Shown in pieces: positions 10,579 to 19,799 of a stretch of DNA of 64,000 bases. The translations under genes were made by a program, and so were the position numbers. Position 1 is the stretch's first letter. Each line of letters starts with the position of its first letter. Source of the stretch: Blattabacterium cuenoti (lineage in GTDB: Bacteria; Bacteroidota; Bacteroidia; Flavobacteriales; Blattabacteriaceae); contig NZ_CP059198.1 in the NCBI RefSeq assembly GCF_014251715.1, forward strand, positions 1-64,000, given 5' to 3'. Below the pieces are notes generated by a model. It did no database searches. It saw nothing but the letters and a program-made list of their open reading frames with translations, and had not been told where the DNA came from.

Positions 10579-10982
10579 TGGAGCTGGCGGGATTCGAACC
10601 CGCGTCCAAACAAGTAGTCTAAAAGATTTCTACATACTTATCCAAAAAATATTTTTATCCGTATTTATTCAATTTTTGGATATTGAATAAAAACTTAGAT
10701 TCAAAATATAGTTTTTAGAAAACTTAAGAATCATCTGTTTTCTTATCCTTAATATTTTTAGTATCTCTAAATCAGAAATTATAAGGATAAATCTCTGAGA
10801 GATATTTTGCTTCTGCGTTATTTTTGCAGATTAAGCTATAATGAATTTTACATTAAGCAGCAAAAGCGTACTGTTTTTCGCCGTTTATAATTTGTAACGC
10901 TTGATTAACGTGAATAACCTTACGTAACACGGTATGCTTTCTTTTATAACTAATCTTTGCTGTCAAATCCAAAATCAGCCCC
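10579..10982 (-). ncRNA. ssrA: Transfer-messenger RNA (tmRNA)
   Basis: tmRNA rescues stalled ribosomes and tags the nascent peptide. Read on the minus strand, the RNA starts GGGGCTG and ends CAGCTCC-A, which pair as a tRNA-like acceptor stem with one G-U. A T-arm with GGGTTCGAATCCC lies at the 3' end. CCA is not encoded. The tag reading frame ends at the TAA at 10855-10853 and encodes GEKQYAFAA (codons 10882-10856), possibly preceded by Asn. This resembles the GEN/GES-YALAA tags of other Bacteroidota. The RNA is about 404 nt. It explains the whole gap between lnt and rodA. Confidence 0.95.
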
Positions 10983-11041
10983 TATACTTATGAAGATTAA
11001 TTTAATTAAAATTTTTGAATTTATAAAAAATTGATCAATAT

Positions 11042-12280
11042 TTAAATCAAACTAATTTTATCTGATGCATCTATTCTGATAAATAAAAATAATAAAATAG
11101 TGAAAGACCAAAGAGATGACCCTCCATAACTGAAAAAAGGGAGAACAATTCCTATTGTTGGGAAAAGCCCCATAACCATTCCTAAATTAATGATAAGATG
11201 AGTAAAAATCATATTTCCAACTGAATATCCGAAAATTCTTCCAAAAATATTTTTTTGTCTTTCAGATAAAAAATAAATACGACTAATAAATAATAAATAA
11301 AATATAATAAAAATAACACTTCCCATAAAACCCCATTCTTCTCCTACAGTACAAAAAATATAATCGGTATGCTGTTCAGGTACAAATTTTCCTTTTGTAA
11401 CAGTTCCTTTTTGATATCCCTTTCCAAAAAATTTTCCAGAACCAATAGCTGTTTTTGAATATAATAGATTATATCCTACATTATCTCTATATTTTTTATC
11501 AAACTCATTCTGAAATATAATATTAATTCTATCTTTATGATGTTTTTTAAAAAATTTTTGAAAAAAAAATGGAGAAAAAATAGAAAAAATAGAAAAACTT
11601 ATAAATAAAAATAGATAAAAAAATAAATCAATAAATGATGCACTTTTTTTGTAAAAAAAAATAAAAATGAAAATAATTAACAAAAACAATATGATAATAC
11701 AAGGGGAAATATTTAGTGAAAGAATAAATAAAAAAATAGAAAATAAAAAGTAAAATATAAAAAAAATAGATAACCCTTCTCTATATAAAGTTAAAATAAA
11801 AGAAAAAAATACGATAGCAGAACCTGGATCTGGTTGTAAAAATATTAAAAAAATAGGGATTATCAATATAATAGATGTATATAATAATATTTTTTTATTA
11901 TTTATATTATTATGACTCATAAAATGTGCGATCATCAAAGATGTTGATATTTTTGATAATTCGGAAGGTTGAAAACTAATAAAACCAAAAACATACCAAG
12001 ATTTTGATCCATTCACATTTTTACCAAAAAAAAATACACCTATTAAAAGAAGTAACGTTAATAAAAAGAAAAAAGGAGTAAAATATTTGTAGTGAATTGG
12101 TTTAAACGAAAAAACAATAAATATAAAAATAAAACTTAATAAAATCCATATGAATTGTTTTTCTGCTTTTTCAGGAGAAACAGAATACAAATTCATACAT
12201 CCAAAAAAAATCATAAAAATATAAATTATTACAATTAACCAGTCTATATTTCTTAATAATATTTTATTTCTTTTTATCAA
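11042..12280 (-). CDS. rodA: Rod-shape determining protein RodA (SEDS glycosyltransferase)
   Basis: RodA is the SEDS-family peptidoglycan polymerase of the elongasome. It works with PBP2 in the inner membrane. The 412-residue protein is almost entirely hydrophobic helices. It has the conserved SEDS stretches WYVFGFISFQPSELSK (about 95-110), PDPGSA (about 150), QHTDYIFCTVGEEWGF (about 307-322) and the C-terminal PFFSYGGSS. Its start overlaps the end of mrdA by 17 bases, so translational coupling is likely. It is the last gene of the mreB-C-D-mrdA-rodA operon. Confidence 0.94.
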   Translation of the reverse strand: MIKRNKILLRNIDWLIVIIYIFMIFFGCMNLYSVSPEKAEKQFIWILLSFIFIFIVFSFKPIHYKYFTPFFFLLTLLLLIGVFFFGKNVNGSKSWYVFGFISFQPSELSKISTSLMIAHFMSHNNINNKKILLYTSIILIIPIFLIFLQPDPGSAIVFFSFILTLYREGLSIFFIFYFLFSIFLFILSLNISPCIIILFLLIIFIFIFFYKKSASFIDLFFYLFLFISFSIFSIFSPFFFQKFFKKHHKDRINIIFQNEFDKKYRDNVGYNLLYSKTAIGSGKFFGKGYQKGTVTKGKFVPEQHTDYIFCTVGEEWGFMGSVIFIIFYLLFISRIYFLSERQKNIFGRIFGYSVGNMIFTHLIINLGMVMGLFPTIGIVLPFFSYGGSSLWSFTILLFLFIRIDASDKISLI

Positions 12281-14171
12281 TAGAATTTTTTGTATAATAA
12301 TTAGTTAATTTTTTCATTTTTGCTATAGTATCGTATACTTTTTGTAATCCTGAAGTCATAATTTTTTTTTCAAGATTTTTTCTATTCACATTATTTTTTA
12401 TATATTTTTCTGCAATAAGACTAGCGATTGGACCAGCCCAACGAGATCCAAAACCCCCGTTTTCTATTATAACAGAAATAGCAATTTTAGGGTTTTCTAC
12501 TGGAGCAAATAATATAAAAATAGAATGATCAGGTAAGGAAACTATTTTATTATTTTTAATTTTAATAAAATTTTGAGCTGTTCCTGTTTTTCCAGCCATT
12601 CTAATCTCAGATGATTTAAAACTTTTTCCTGTTCCAATTATAAAAACTTTTTCCATTCCATTAATAATAAAATCAAAATATTTACTTTTTACTTTAGTAA
12701 ATTTAGCTTTAGTATAATTTGGATTGGATATAGGTTGATGATTTATACGTTTTACAATATGTGGAGTATAGAAAAATCCTTTGTTTGCTATAGCACAAAC
12801 CATATTAGCTAATTGTATAGGAGTTACATTAATCTCACCTTGACCAATACTATTGGAAATAATAGTAATAGCATTCCATTTTGTTGTACCATATTTTTTA
12901 TTATAATAATCTCCAGAAGGAATAACTCCTTTTTCTCCAGTAGCTAAATCATTATACAAATAATTTCCAAAACCAAAACTTTTGATAATATCACTCCATT
13001 CATTAACTCCTTTTGTCAAATTTTTAGGATATTTTTCAATAACACGTTTATAAACTTGTGCAAAATAATTATTACAAGAAACAGCAACAGCCGTTTCTAT
13101 ACCTATAGGAAATCCATGAAGACCAGAATGGCAATGAATTCTTTTTTTTCCATATTTAAACCCCTTGTAACATATAAAAGTAGTATTAGTGTCTACTACT
13201 CCCATTTGAAGTCCTGCTAATTCTGTTAGTAATTTAAATGGAGAAGCTGGAGGATAACGAGCTTGTGTAGTTCTATCAAATAAAGGATTATCTATCGTAT
13301 TTTTCATTAATTTTTTAAATTCTTTAGATCTATTTATTCCTACAAATAGATTAGGATTATTAATAGGACTGGATACTAAAGATAAAATCTCTCCATTTTT
13401 AGGATTTATAACAACTATTCCTCCTTTTTTTTGATACATGAGCTGTTCTGCGTAATTTTGTAAATTCCAGTCGATCGTTAAAGAAATGTCATTTCCACTG
13501 ATAGCTTTTATATTATTTTTTTTATTATTATAAGTACCTGTTATACATCCTTTTCTATTTCTTAACCAATATTTTACTCCTTTTTTTCCTCTCAATATTT
13601 TTTCATAAGATTTTTCTACTCCAGCCCAACCTATAAAATCTCCCATTTGATAATAATTAGATTCTTTTTTAATATCTTTTTGGGTAACTTCTCCTATATA
13701 ACCTAAAACATTAGCAGAACTTTCAACTTTATAATCTCTCAGAGAGCGTTTAGTCCAATCAAATCCTTTAAACTTATAAAGTTTTTCTTGTATAGGAGCG
13801 AATTTTTCCTTTGATATAAAAGGAAGAAAAACTGATGGTAAATATTTAGAAAAAGCTTTTGCTTTTTCTAAATTTTTAAAAAAAGTATTTTTTTTAATTC
13901 CTACAAGATTACAAAATTCTATAATATTAAAATGTTCATCAATAAGAATTGGAATAATTATTAATTCATAAATAGATTTATTAAAAACTAATAAATTTTC
14001 ATTTCTATCAAAAATAGATCCTCTTTCAGGAATAATTATTTCTTGTTTAATAGAAGTATTAAAAGCGTTAAGAATATACTTATCCGTATATATTTGTATA
14101 TAAAATAATCTTATTATAAAAATCAGACCTATAAAACTTAACAAAATGTAAAATTTATATAATTTTTTCAA
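12264..14171 (-). CDS. mrdA: Penicillin-binding protein 2 (elongasome transpeptidase)
   Basis: PBP2 cross-links peptidoglycan during side-wall growth. The 635-residue protein has one N-terminal membrane anchor (about 5-25). A PBP dimerisation domain follows (about 45-230). The transpeptidase domain has the active-site SxxK motif as SPFK near 310, the SxN motif in SCNN near 364 and KTG in AGKTGTAQN near 527. All three catalytic motifs are intact. It overlaps rodA by 17 bases and starts 3 bases after mreD, within the shape operon. Confidence 0.95.
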   Translation of the reverse strand: MKKLYKFYILLSFIGLIFIIRLFYIQIYTDKYILNAFNTSIKQEIIIPERGSIFDRNENLLVFNKSIYELIIIPILIDEHFNIIEFCNLVGIKKNTFFKNLEKAKAFSKYLPSVFLPFISKEKFAPIQEKLYKFKGFDWTKRSLRDYKVESSANVLGYIGEVTQKDIKKESNYYQMGDFIGWAGVEKSYEKILRGKKGVKYWLRNRKGCITGTYNNKKNNIKAISGNDISLTIDWNLQNYAEQLMYQKKGGIVVINPKNGEILSLVSSPINNPNLFVGINRSKEFKKLMKNTIDNPLFDRTTQARYPPASPFKLLTELAGLQMGVVDTNTTFICYKGFKYGKKRIHCHSGLHGFPIGIETAVAVSCNNYFAQVYKRVIEKYPKNLTKGVNEWSDIIKSFGFGNYLYNDLATGEKGVIPSGDYYNKKYGTTKWNAITIISNSIGQGEINVTPIQLANMVCAIANKGFFYTPHIVKRINHQPISNPNYTKAKFTKVKSKYFDFIINGMEKVFIIGTGKSFKSSEIRMAGKTGTAQNFIKIKNNKIVSLPDHSIFILFAPVENPKIAISVIIENGGFGSRWAGPIASLIAEKYIKNNVNRKNLEKKIMTSGLQKVYDTIAKMKKLTNYYTKNSIDKKK

Positions 14172-14174
14172 TGT

Positions 14175-14693
14175 TTAATTTTTATTAAATTTTCTGAAAA
14201 AAAAATATATAATACATAAAATAGTTGTAAAACTACTGCTAAATATTGTTTTTAATAAAAAAATTATACTAAAAGTAGTTCCCTTCAATATTTCTAATAT
14301 TAATAAAGAAAAATGATGTGTAAAAACCAATGAAAATATATAAAATGTTTTTCTAATAAAAGGTAATTCGTAAATTGAAAAATCATTTCTATTTATGAAA
14401 TTTTTTCCATCAAAAAATTGTAAAAAATTCGTTCTTAAAAAAGCAGATAAAGTAGCAGAAAAAGCATGAATACCTCCTGTATTTAGACAATGATCGATAA
14501 TATAACCAATAAAAAAAGATAAAAATAAAAACAAAAATTTATTACCATTATATGGATATACTAATATAAAAAGTATATATATATAAGAATAACATCTTAA
14601 AATTAAAAATAAAGGATTAAATATTGATATTTGAATCAAACAAAGAAAAATAATATAAAATACAGAAACAAAAAAACTTTTGATCAAATTCAT
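14175..14693 (-). CDS. mreD: Rod-shape determining membrane protein MreD
   Basis: The 172-residue protein is nearly all hydrophobic, with about five predicted membrane segments, which fits MreD. Sequence conservation in this family is low, so the call rests on size, topology and position between mreC and mrdA. Its ATG shares a base with the mreC stop (TAATG arrangement). MreD is thought to link MreC and the elongasome enzymes in the inner membrane. Confidence 0.8.
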   Translation of the reverse strand: MNLIKSFFVSVFYIIFLCLIQISIFNPLFLILRCYSYIYILFILVYPYNGNKFLFLFLSFFIGYIIDHCLNTGGIHAFSATLSAFLRTNFLQFFDGKNFINRNDFSIYELPFIRKTFYIFSLVFTHHFSLLILEILKGTTFSIIFLLKTIFSSSFTTILCIIYFFFRKFNKN

Positions 14694-15526
14694 TATTTAT
14701 TTTCAACTTTATAAAGTTGAACATCATTCCATTCTTTTTTGAATAAATTTTTTACAACATAAGCGTTTTCTATAGTAGAAAAATTAGCCATTAATTTTAC
14801 TTTTATGATATAATTAGCATGTTCCTCATCAAATTTATAAGAAGAGACTTTTCCAATTAGAATTCCTTCAGGAAAAGTAGCCGATTTCCCATCTGTTTCC
14901 ACTATATCTCCTTTATGTATAGTGGAATGTCTAGGTATATCATACAAAACGACATATTCATGATCCAATCCATCCCAACTTAGAGTTCCGAAATATTTAT
15001 TTTTTTTTAATCTAGCATTTACTTTAATTTTAGGATTTAAAATAGAAATGGCTATGCTAAAATGTGGAGAAGTTTTAATAATAATTCCTGCAATTCCATC
15101 GGATAATATAATTCCCATATCAGGTCTAATTCCGTCTATACTTCCTTTATTTATAGTTAAATAATTTTCTTGTTCATAAATGCTATTATTTATAATTTGT
15201 ACCGGAGTAAAAGTGTACTGTTGTAAATAGTTTACATCTTCTTCTTTAAAATCTTTATAAATTTTTTTTATTTTAGAAGAAATGAGTGCATTACGTAGTT
15301 TATTATTCTCATTTAAAAGTTTTTTATTTTCAATTTCTAATAAAAAATAACTACGAAATTTATAAATAGTTTCATAAATTTTTCCAATCATAAAATTGGA
15401 AGATCCTGCATAAATATATTGGTTAAATTTTGAATTGGAAAAAGAAAGAAAAATAGCGATATATTCTAATAAAATAAAGAAAATAAAAAAACGCCATTTT
15501 AAAAAAAAATTAAGAAACTCACGCAT
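14693..15526 (-). CDS. mreC: Rod-shape determining protein MreC
   Basis: MreC is a bitopic inner-membrane protein whose periplasmic part organises PBP2. The 277 residues have one N-terminal membrane helix (about 10-28). A helical coiled-coil region follows (about 55-90). The C-terminal beta domain contains the family stretches NKGSIDGIRPDMGI (about 127-140), KVNARLKKNKYFGTLSW and KGDIVETDGKSATFPEGILIG. The length is normal. It lies 19 bases behind mreB. Confidence 0.93.
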   Translation of the reverse strand: MREFLNFFLKWRFFIFFILLEYIAIFLSFSNSKFNQYIYAGSSNFMIGKIYETIYKFRSYFLLEIENKKLLNENNKLRNALISSKIKKIYKDFKEEDVNYLQQYTFTPVQIINNSIYEQENYLTINKGSIDGIRPDMGIILSDGIAGIIIKTSPHFSIAISILNPKIKVNARLKKNKYFGTLSWDGLDHEYVVLYDIPRHSTIHKGDIVETDGKSATFPEGILIGKVSSYKFDEEHANYIIKVKLMANFSTIENAYVVKNLFKKEWNDVQLYKVENK

Positions 15527-15545
15527 AAATTATTTCCCCTTTTCC

Positions 15546-16586
15546 CTATTTCATTAAAAATGTAAATTTTTCAATATTTTTCAATGCTACTCCAGTTCCT
15601 TTAACCACAGCTCTCAAAGGGTCTTCTACTAAAGAAACGGAAAGTCCTGTTTTTTTCGATATTCTTTTATCTAATCCTCTTAAAAGAGCTCCTCCTCCAG
15701 CCATATATATTCCTGTTTTATAAATATCTGCTGCAAGTTCTGGTGGAGTTTTAGAAAGGGTTTCCATCACGGCATCTTCAATTCTTAAAATAGATTTATC
15801 AAGAGCTGGAATGGTTTCTTTATAAGAAAAATTCATTTCTTTTGGTTTTCCTGTAGATATATCTCTACCTTGTATATGAATATTATCAGGAGGGATATCA
15901 AGGGCTTCTATAGCAGATCCTATATCTATTTTTATTTTTTCTGCAGTTCTTTCTCCAATATAAAAATTGTATTTAGATCTAAGGAAATAAGCTATATCAT
16001 TAGTAAAAACATCACCAGCTATTTTTATAGATTTTTTACAAACTATCCCACCTAAAGCTATTACTCCACATTCTGTAGTTCCGCCTCCTATGTCAATAAT
16101 CATGTTTCCTTCAGCTTTTGTTACTGAAATTCCGGAACCTATAGCAGCTGCCATAGGTTCTTCAATTAAATAGACTTCTTTAGCATTAAGATGTTGTGCT
16201 GAATCTTTTACGGCTCTTTTTTCTACTTCTGTAATACCGGATGGTATGCAAATTACCATTGTTAGTGATGGAGTAAAAAGTTTATTATTGATACCTGGAA
16301 TTTTTTTTATAAATTCTTTAATCATAAGTTCAGCTACTTGATAATCTGCGATAACTCCATCTTTTAATGGTTTATAAATTTTAATATTTTCATGTGTTTT
16401 CCCTTGCATTTGTTTAGCTTCTTCTCCTACCGCTAATACTTTTTTTGTTCTTACATCTATGGCTATTATTGAAGGTAAATCTACTATAATCTTATTATTG
16501 TGCATGATAAGCGTATTGGCTGTCCCTAAATCTATAGCTATCTCTTGAGTAAAAAGATTCTTCATAAAATCGATGACTAATCCCAT
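15546..16586 (-). CDS. mreB: Actin-like cell-shape protein MreB
   Basis: MreB forms membrane-bound filaments that guide side-wall synthesis. The 346-residue protein shows the actin-fold nucleotide motifs: phosphate 1 IAIDLGTANTLI (about 16-27), phosphate 2 IDIGGGTTECGV (about 165-176) and the adenosine motif AGGGALLRG near 294-302. I chose the ATG at 16586 because MGLVIDFMKNLFTQEIAID aligns with the usual short amphipathic N-terminus. It heads the five-gene shape operon and is divergent from folK. Confidence 0.96.
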   Translation of the reverse strand: MGLVIDFMKNLFTQEIAIDLGTANTLIMHNNKIIVDLPSIIAIDVRTKKVLAVGEEAKQMQGKTHENIKIYKPLKDGVIADYQVAELMIKEFIKKIPGINNKLFTPSLTMVICIPSGITEVEKRAVKDSAQHLNAKEVYLIEEPMAAAIGSGISVTKAEGNMIIDIGGGTTECGVIALGGIVCKKSIKIAGDVFTNDIAYFLRSKYNFYIGERTAEKIKIDIGSAIEALDIPPDNIHIQGRDISTGKPKEMNFSYKETIPALDKSILRIEDAVMETLSKTPPELAADIYKTGIYMAGGGALLRGLDKRISKKTGLSVSLVEDPLRAVVKGTGVALKNIEKFTFLMK

Positions 16587-16675
16587 TCATATTTTTTTTT
16601 ATGAAACTACTTAACTAATTTAAATAAAAATTACAGTTTTTCAGTAAATTAAATATTTTATAAAAATTTTTTGTT

Positions 16676-17173
16676 TTGAATGAACATCATGTTTTTTTAT
16701 TGCAAGGGAGTAATAAAGGAAATAGAAAAAAATATTTGGATGAATCTTTCATTTTGATCTTTAAAAAAATAGGAAAAATTATTAAAAAATCTTCGTATTT
16801 TGAAAGCGAAGCTTGGAATATGAAAAATTCTCCCTGTTTTTATAACAGGGTTTTACATGTAAAAACTAATCATTCTCCTATTGATCTTTTGAAAAAAATT
16901 TATGATATAGAATCTTTTATAGGAAGAAAAAAAAATATAGAAAAAAAATATAAAAATAGAGAAATAGATATAGATATTTTATTTTATGATAATATCATTA
17001 TAAATAGTTCTATTTTAACCATTCCACATCCTTTATTGCATTTTAGAAAATTTGTATTAGAACCTATGTGTGAAATAATACCAAATAAAAATCATCCTAT
17101 ATTTAATTTGACGCTTTTAGAGATATTAGGAACATGCATAGATAAGTTATACGTAAAAAAAATACCTAAATAG
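16676..17173 (+). CDS. folK: 2-amino-4-hydroxy-6-hydroxymethyldihydropteridine pyrophosphokinase
   Basis: HPPK transfers pyrophosphate from ATP to 6-hydroxymethyl-dihydropterin in folate synthesis. The 165 residues include the N-terminal GSNKGNRKKYLDESF motif, a variable middle, and the family signature REIDIDILFYDN (about 103-114) followed by IPHPLLHFRKFVLEPMCEI. The start is a TTG at 16676. The nearby ATG at 16680 is in another frame. Folate is needed by the glycine cleavage system, whose P-protein is encoded at 28.9 kb. Confidence 0.9.
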   Translation: MNEHHVFLLQGSNKGNRKKYLDESFILIFKKIGKIIKKSSYFESEAWNMKNSPCFYNRVLHVKTNHSPIDLLKKIYDIESFIGRKKNIEKKYKNREIDIDILFYDNIIINSSILTIPHPLLHFRKFVLEPMCEIIPNKNHPIFNLTLLEILGTCIDKLYVKKIPK

Positions 17174-17214
17174 GATACATTTAATAATATTAGTTTTTTT
17201 ACATTATTTTATTT

Positions 17215-19398
17215 ATGAAATTTTTTATTTACATTAAAATGGTATTATTAATTTCTATTTTTGTTCATGCAAATGAAAAAAAAGAAGAGGATAATATTGC
17301 TTCAAATAAACAACAAAATAATTTATTTTCTTTTTTTAAAAATATTGTAAAATACAAATCCAATATACAAGAACATAATATAAAAGAAGGTAAATCTTAT
17401 TTAAAAGGAGAAGCTACTATAGAATATAATAATACAAAAATTCAAGCAGATAGTATTGAATTTAATTGGAAAAATGGAGATATATATGCCATTAAAAAAG
17501 AAAAACCTATTATTTTAAAAATAGGAAATCATCAGTATACTTTTAGCAACATTTACACCAATATAAATAGTAATAAGGTAGAAGCAAAAAATTTTTATCT
17601 ACAAGAAAAAGATTATATAATTACAGCAACCAATATTACGAAAAAAGATCCAAATACGAGTTTAATAAAAAAAATTACATATATATCAGATCCTTTTTTT
17701 TTAAAAAAAAAAGATAATGATCCTGATTTTTACTTAAAAACAGATTACTTAAAATATTTTCATTCTAAAAAGTATATTTTTTCTGGTCCAGTTTTTTTCT
17801 TTTGGTATAAAGTACCGATGCCTATATTTATTCCATTTTTATATATTCCTGTTAAAAAGGATACTAAGGATAGTAAAGCTACTTATGGTCTGATAAATCC
17901 AAAATTTGAAATTAAAAATAAAAAAATTTTTATAAAAAATATAGGATTCTTTTTTCCAATTTCTAATTGTATGAATTTTAAAATATCTAGTTCTATAGAT
18001 AGTACAAAAAAATGGGAATTAAAAACTAGAATGGAATATAAATTAAGGTATGCCTACCATGGTTTTATTGATTTTAATTATGATCGATATATGTCAAATA
18101 GCAATAATTATCAATTTAAATGGGAACACAATCAAGATATAAAATCAGATTCTGAAATAGATTTTAATGCAAACATAAATTATAACAATAATATACTATT
18201 CATTAATCATGATTATGAATATTTTTCGTATATAAACATGAGAAAAAAATTTTCTAATTATTTATTATTTATGAATGCTTATATGATACAAAAAAGTGTA
18301 AATAATAAAATGGAAATAAAATTTATAATTCCAGAATTTATTTTTCAGATGAAAAATATCTTTTTAGAAAAAAAATACTTTTTACGTCATGTAAATATAG
18401 AAAATAAAGTATCTATTCATAATTCAGTGAATTATACAACAGGACATTTTCATACCGGTTTAAATCATAATATGAACATTTCTACTTATTTTTATTTTTT
18501 TTATCCTTATTTAAAAATATTACCAAAATTTTTTTATGAAGAATTTTATACATGGGAACATAAAAATTCCAGTATTTCAGGTTTTCAAAAAATAGATTTT
18601 TTAGCAGAGATAATATCTATACCGTTTAATAGAATTTTTGAAATAAAAAAGAATTCTATTTTTTTGAGACATAGAATAGAACCTATGTTTTATTTTCATA
18701 TGAAATATTTTCCTTCTATTTTTAGAAATGAAAAAAATTATAAAGAAATAAACTTTATATTGAATAATGATTTGGATTTTAAATTTAATGAATTAAAAAA
18801 AATAAAAATACTTAATAATTTAAGTACTTCGTTCATTCACAATAAAAATTTTATAAAATGTAAAGATTTACATTTTTTTGGAAAAACGGATTTTTTACAA
18901 AATTTAGGATTAAAATATAAAGGAGGAATAAATTTTAGTGAAAAAAAAGAAAAGAATAATATGATATTTTTTGATTTTTCTTTTTATTGTAATTATAATA
19001 CTAATTTTTTTGAAAAAAATGAATATAAAAAAAAAGGGAAAAATCGTTATGATTGTTTTTTTTTTGATGAAAAAAATTATGCAAAATATTCAATTCCATT
19101 AAGTTTAAGAATTGATTTTCATTCTCATTATGAAAATGACATCAATCAAAAAAAATTGTTTAATACTTTTTTATCCATGAATGGATCTGTGAATATTACA
19201 AAATATTGGAAAATTAATATAAACACAGATTATGATTTATACAACAATAAAATAACATTTGCTAATATTATTTTTTATAGAGATTTAAGAAGTTTTAAAA
19301 TGAGTTTTAATTGGATTCCTATGGGAAGTTGGTCTTTTTTTATAGGGATTAAAGATCCAAATTTAAGTAATATTATACAGTATAACGAAAAAAGCTAA
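17215..19398 (+). CDS. LptD-like outer-membrane LPS assembly protein
   Basis: The 727-residue protein begins with a hydrophobic signal-like segment (about 2-20). An OstA/LptA-like beta-jellyroll stretch follows, with GEATIEYNNTKIQADSIEF near 64-82. The rest is a long region of alternating aromatic and polar residues that looks like an outer-membrane beta-barrel. This is the architecture of Bacteroidota LptD, which inserts LPS into the outer leaflet. It is shorter than the roughly 850-900 residues I expect for free-living relatives. lptB (26.5 kb) and the OstA-like gene at 19.8 kb fit the same pathway. Confidence 0.75.
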   Translation: MKFFIYIKMVLLISIFVHANEKKEEDNIASNKQQNNLFSFFKNIVKYKSNIQEHNIKEGKSYLKGEATIEYNNTKIQADSIEFNWKNGDIYAIKKEKPIILKIGNHQYTFSNIYTNINSNKVEAKNFYLQEKDYIITATNITKKDPNTSLIKKITYISDPFFLKKKDNDPDFYLKTDYLKYFHSKKYIFSGPVFFFWYKVPMPIFIPFLYIPVKKDTKDSKATYGLINPKFEIKNKKIFIKNIGFFFPISNCMNFKISSSIDSTKKWELKTRMEYKLRYAYHGFIDFNYDRYMSNSNNYQFKWEHNQDIKSDSEIDFNANINYNNNILFINHDYEYFSYINMRKKFSNYLLFMNAYMIQKSVNNKMEIKFIIPEFIFQMKNIFLEKKYFLRHVNIENKVSIHNSVNYTTGHFHTGLNHNMNISTYFYFFYPYLKILPKFFYEEFYTWEHKNSSISGFQKIDFLAEIISIPFNRIFEIKKNSIFLRHRIEPMFYFHMKYFPSIFRNEKNYKEINFILNNDLDFKFNELKKIKILNNLSTSFIHNKNFIKCKDLHFFGKTDFLQNLGLKYKGGINFSEKKEKNNMIFFDFSFYCNYNTNFFEKNEYKKKGKNRYDCFFFDEKNYAKYSIPLSLRIDFHSHYENDINQKKLFNTFLSMNGSVNITKYWKININTDYDLYNNKITFANIIFYRDLRSFKMSFNWIPMGSWSFFIGIKDPNLSNIIQYNEKS

Positions 19399-19403
19399 AT
19401 ACT

Positions 19404-19790
19404 ATGATACCAAAAAAGTTTTCAATAGAAAAAATACCATCTTATGGACCATATAGTACATGTGTTATTGTAGAAAATTTTTTATTTGTTTCTGGACAAA
19501 TTGCTGTCGAACAAAAAACTGGAAAAATTATCTATGATACTATAGAAATGGAAACAAAAAAAATAATGGATAATTTAAAAATTATTCTTTTTGAAAATGG
19601 AATAGGATTTCAAAATGTTATAAAAACTTCTATTTTCGTAAAAAATATGAATCATTTTTCTAAAATAAATGATGTATATTCTGAATTTTTTCAGAAAGGA
19701 AATTATCCAGCTAGAGAAACAATTCAAGTAAGTGGATTACCTAAAAATGCGAATTTAGAAATATCTTTAATCGCATACAAAAAAAATTAA
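19404..19790 (+). CDS. ridA: RidA family reactive enamine/imine deaminase
   Basis: RidA hydrolyses 2-aminoacrylate and related imines produced by PLP enzymes, which protects other PLP enzymes. The 128 residues contain the family motifs GPYSTCVIVENFLFVSGQI near 16-34, the YPARETIQVSGLPKNANLEI segment with the conserved Arg (about 101-120), and the usual short length. The ATG is 5 bases behind the lptD-like gene. PLP enzymes encoded nearby (the aminotransferase at 21.5 kb and GcvP) give it a plausible role. Confidence 0.92.
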   Translation: MIPKKFSIEKIPSYGPYSTCVIVENFLFVSGQIAVEQKTGKIIYDTIEMETKKIMDNLKIILFENGIGFQNVIKTSIFVKNMNHFSKINDVYSEFFQKGNYPARETIQVSGLPKNANLEISLIAYKKN

Positions 19791-19799
19791 AAAAAATAT

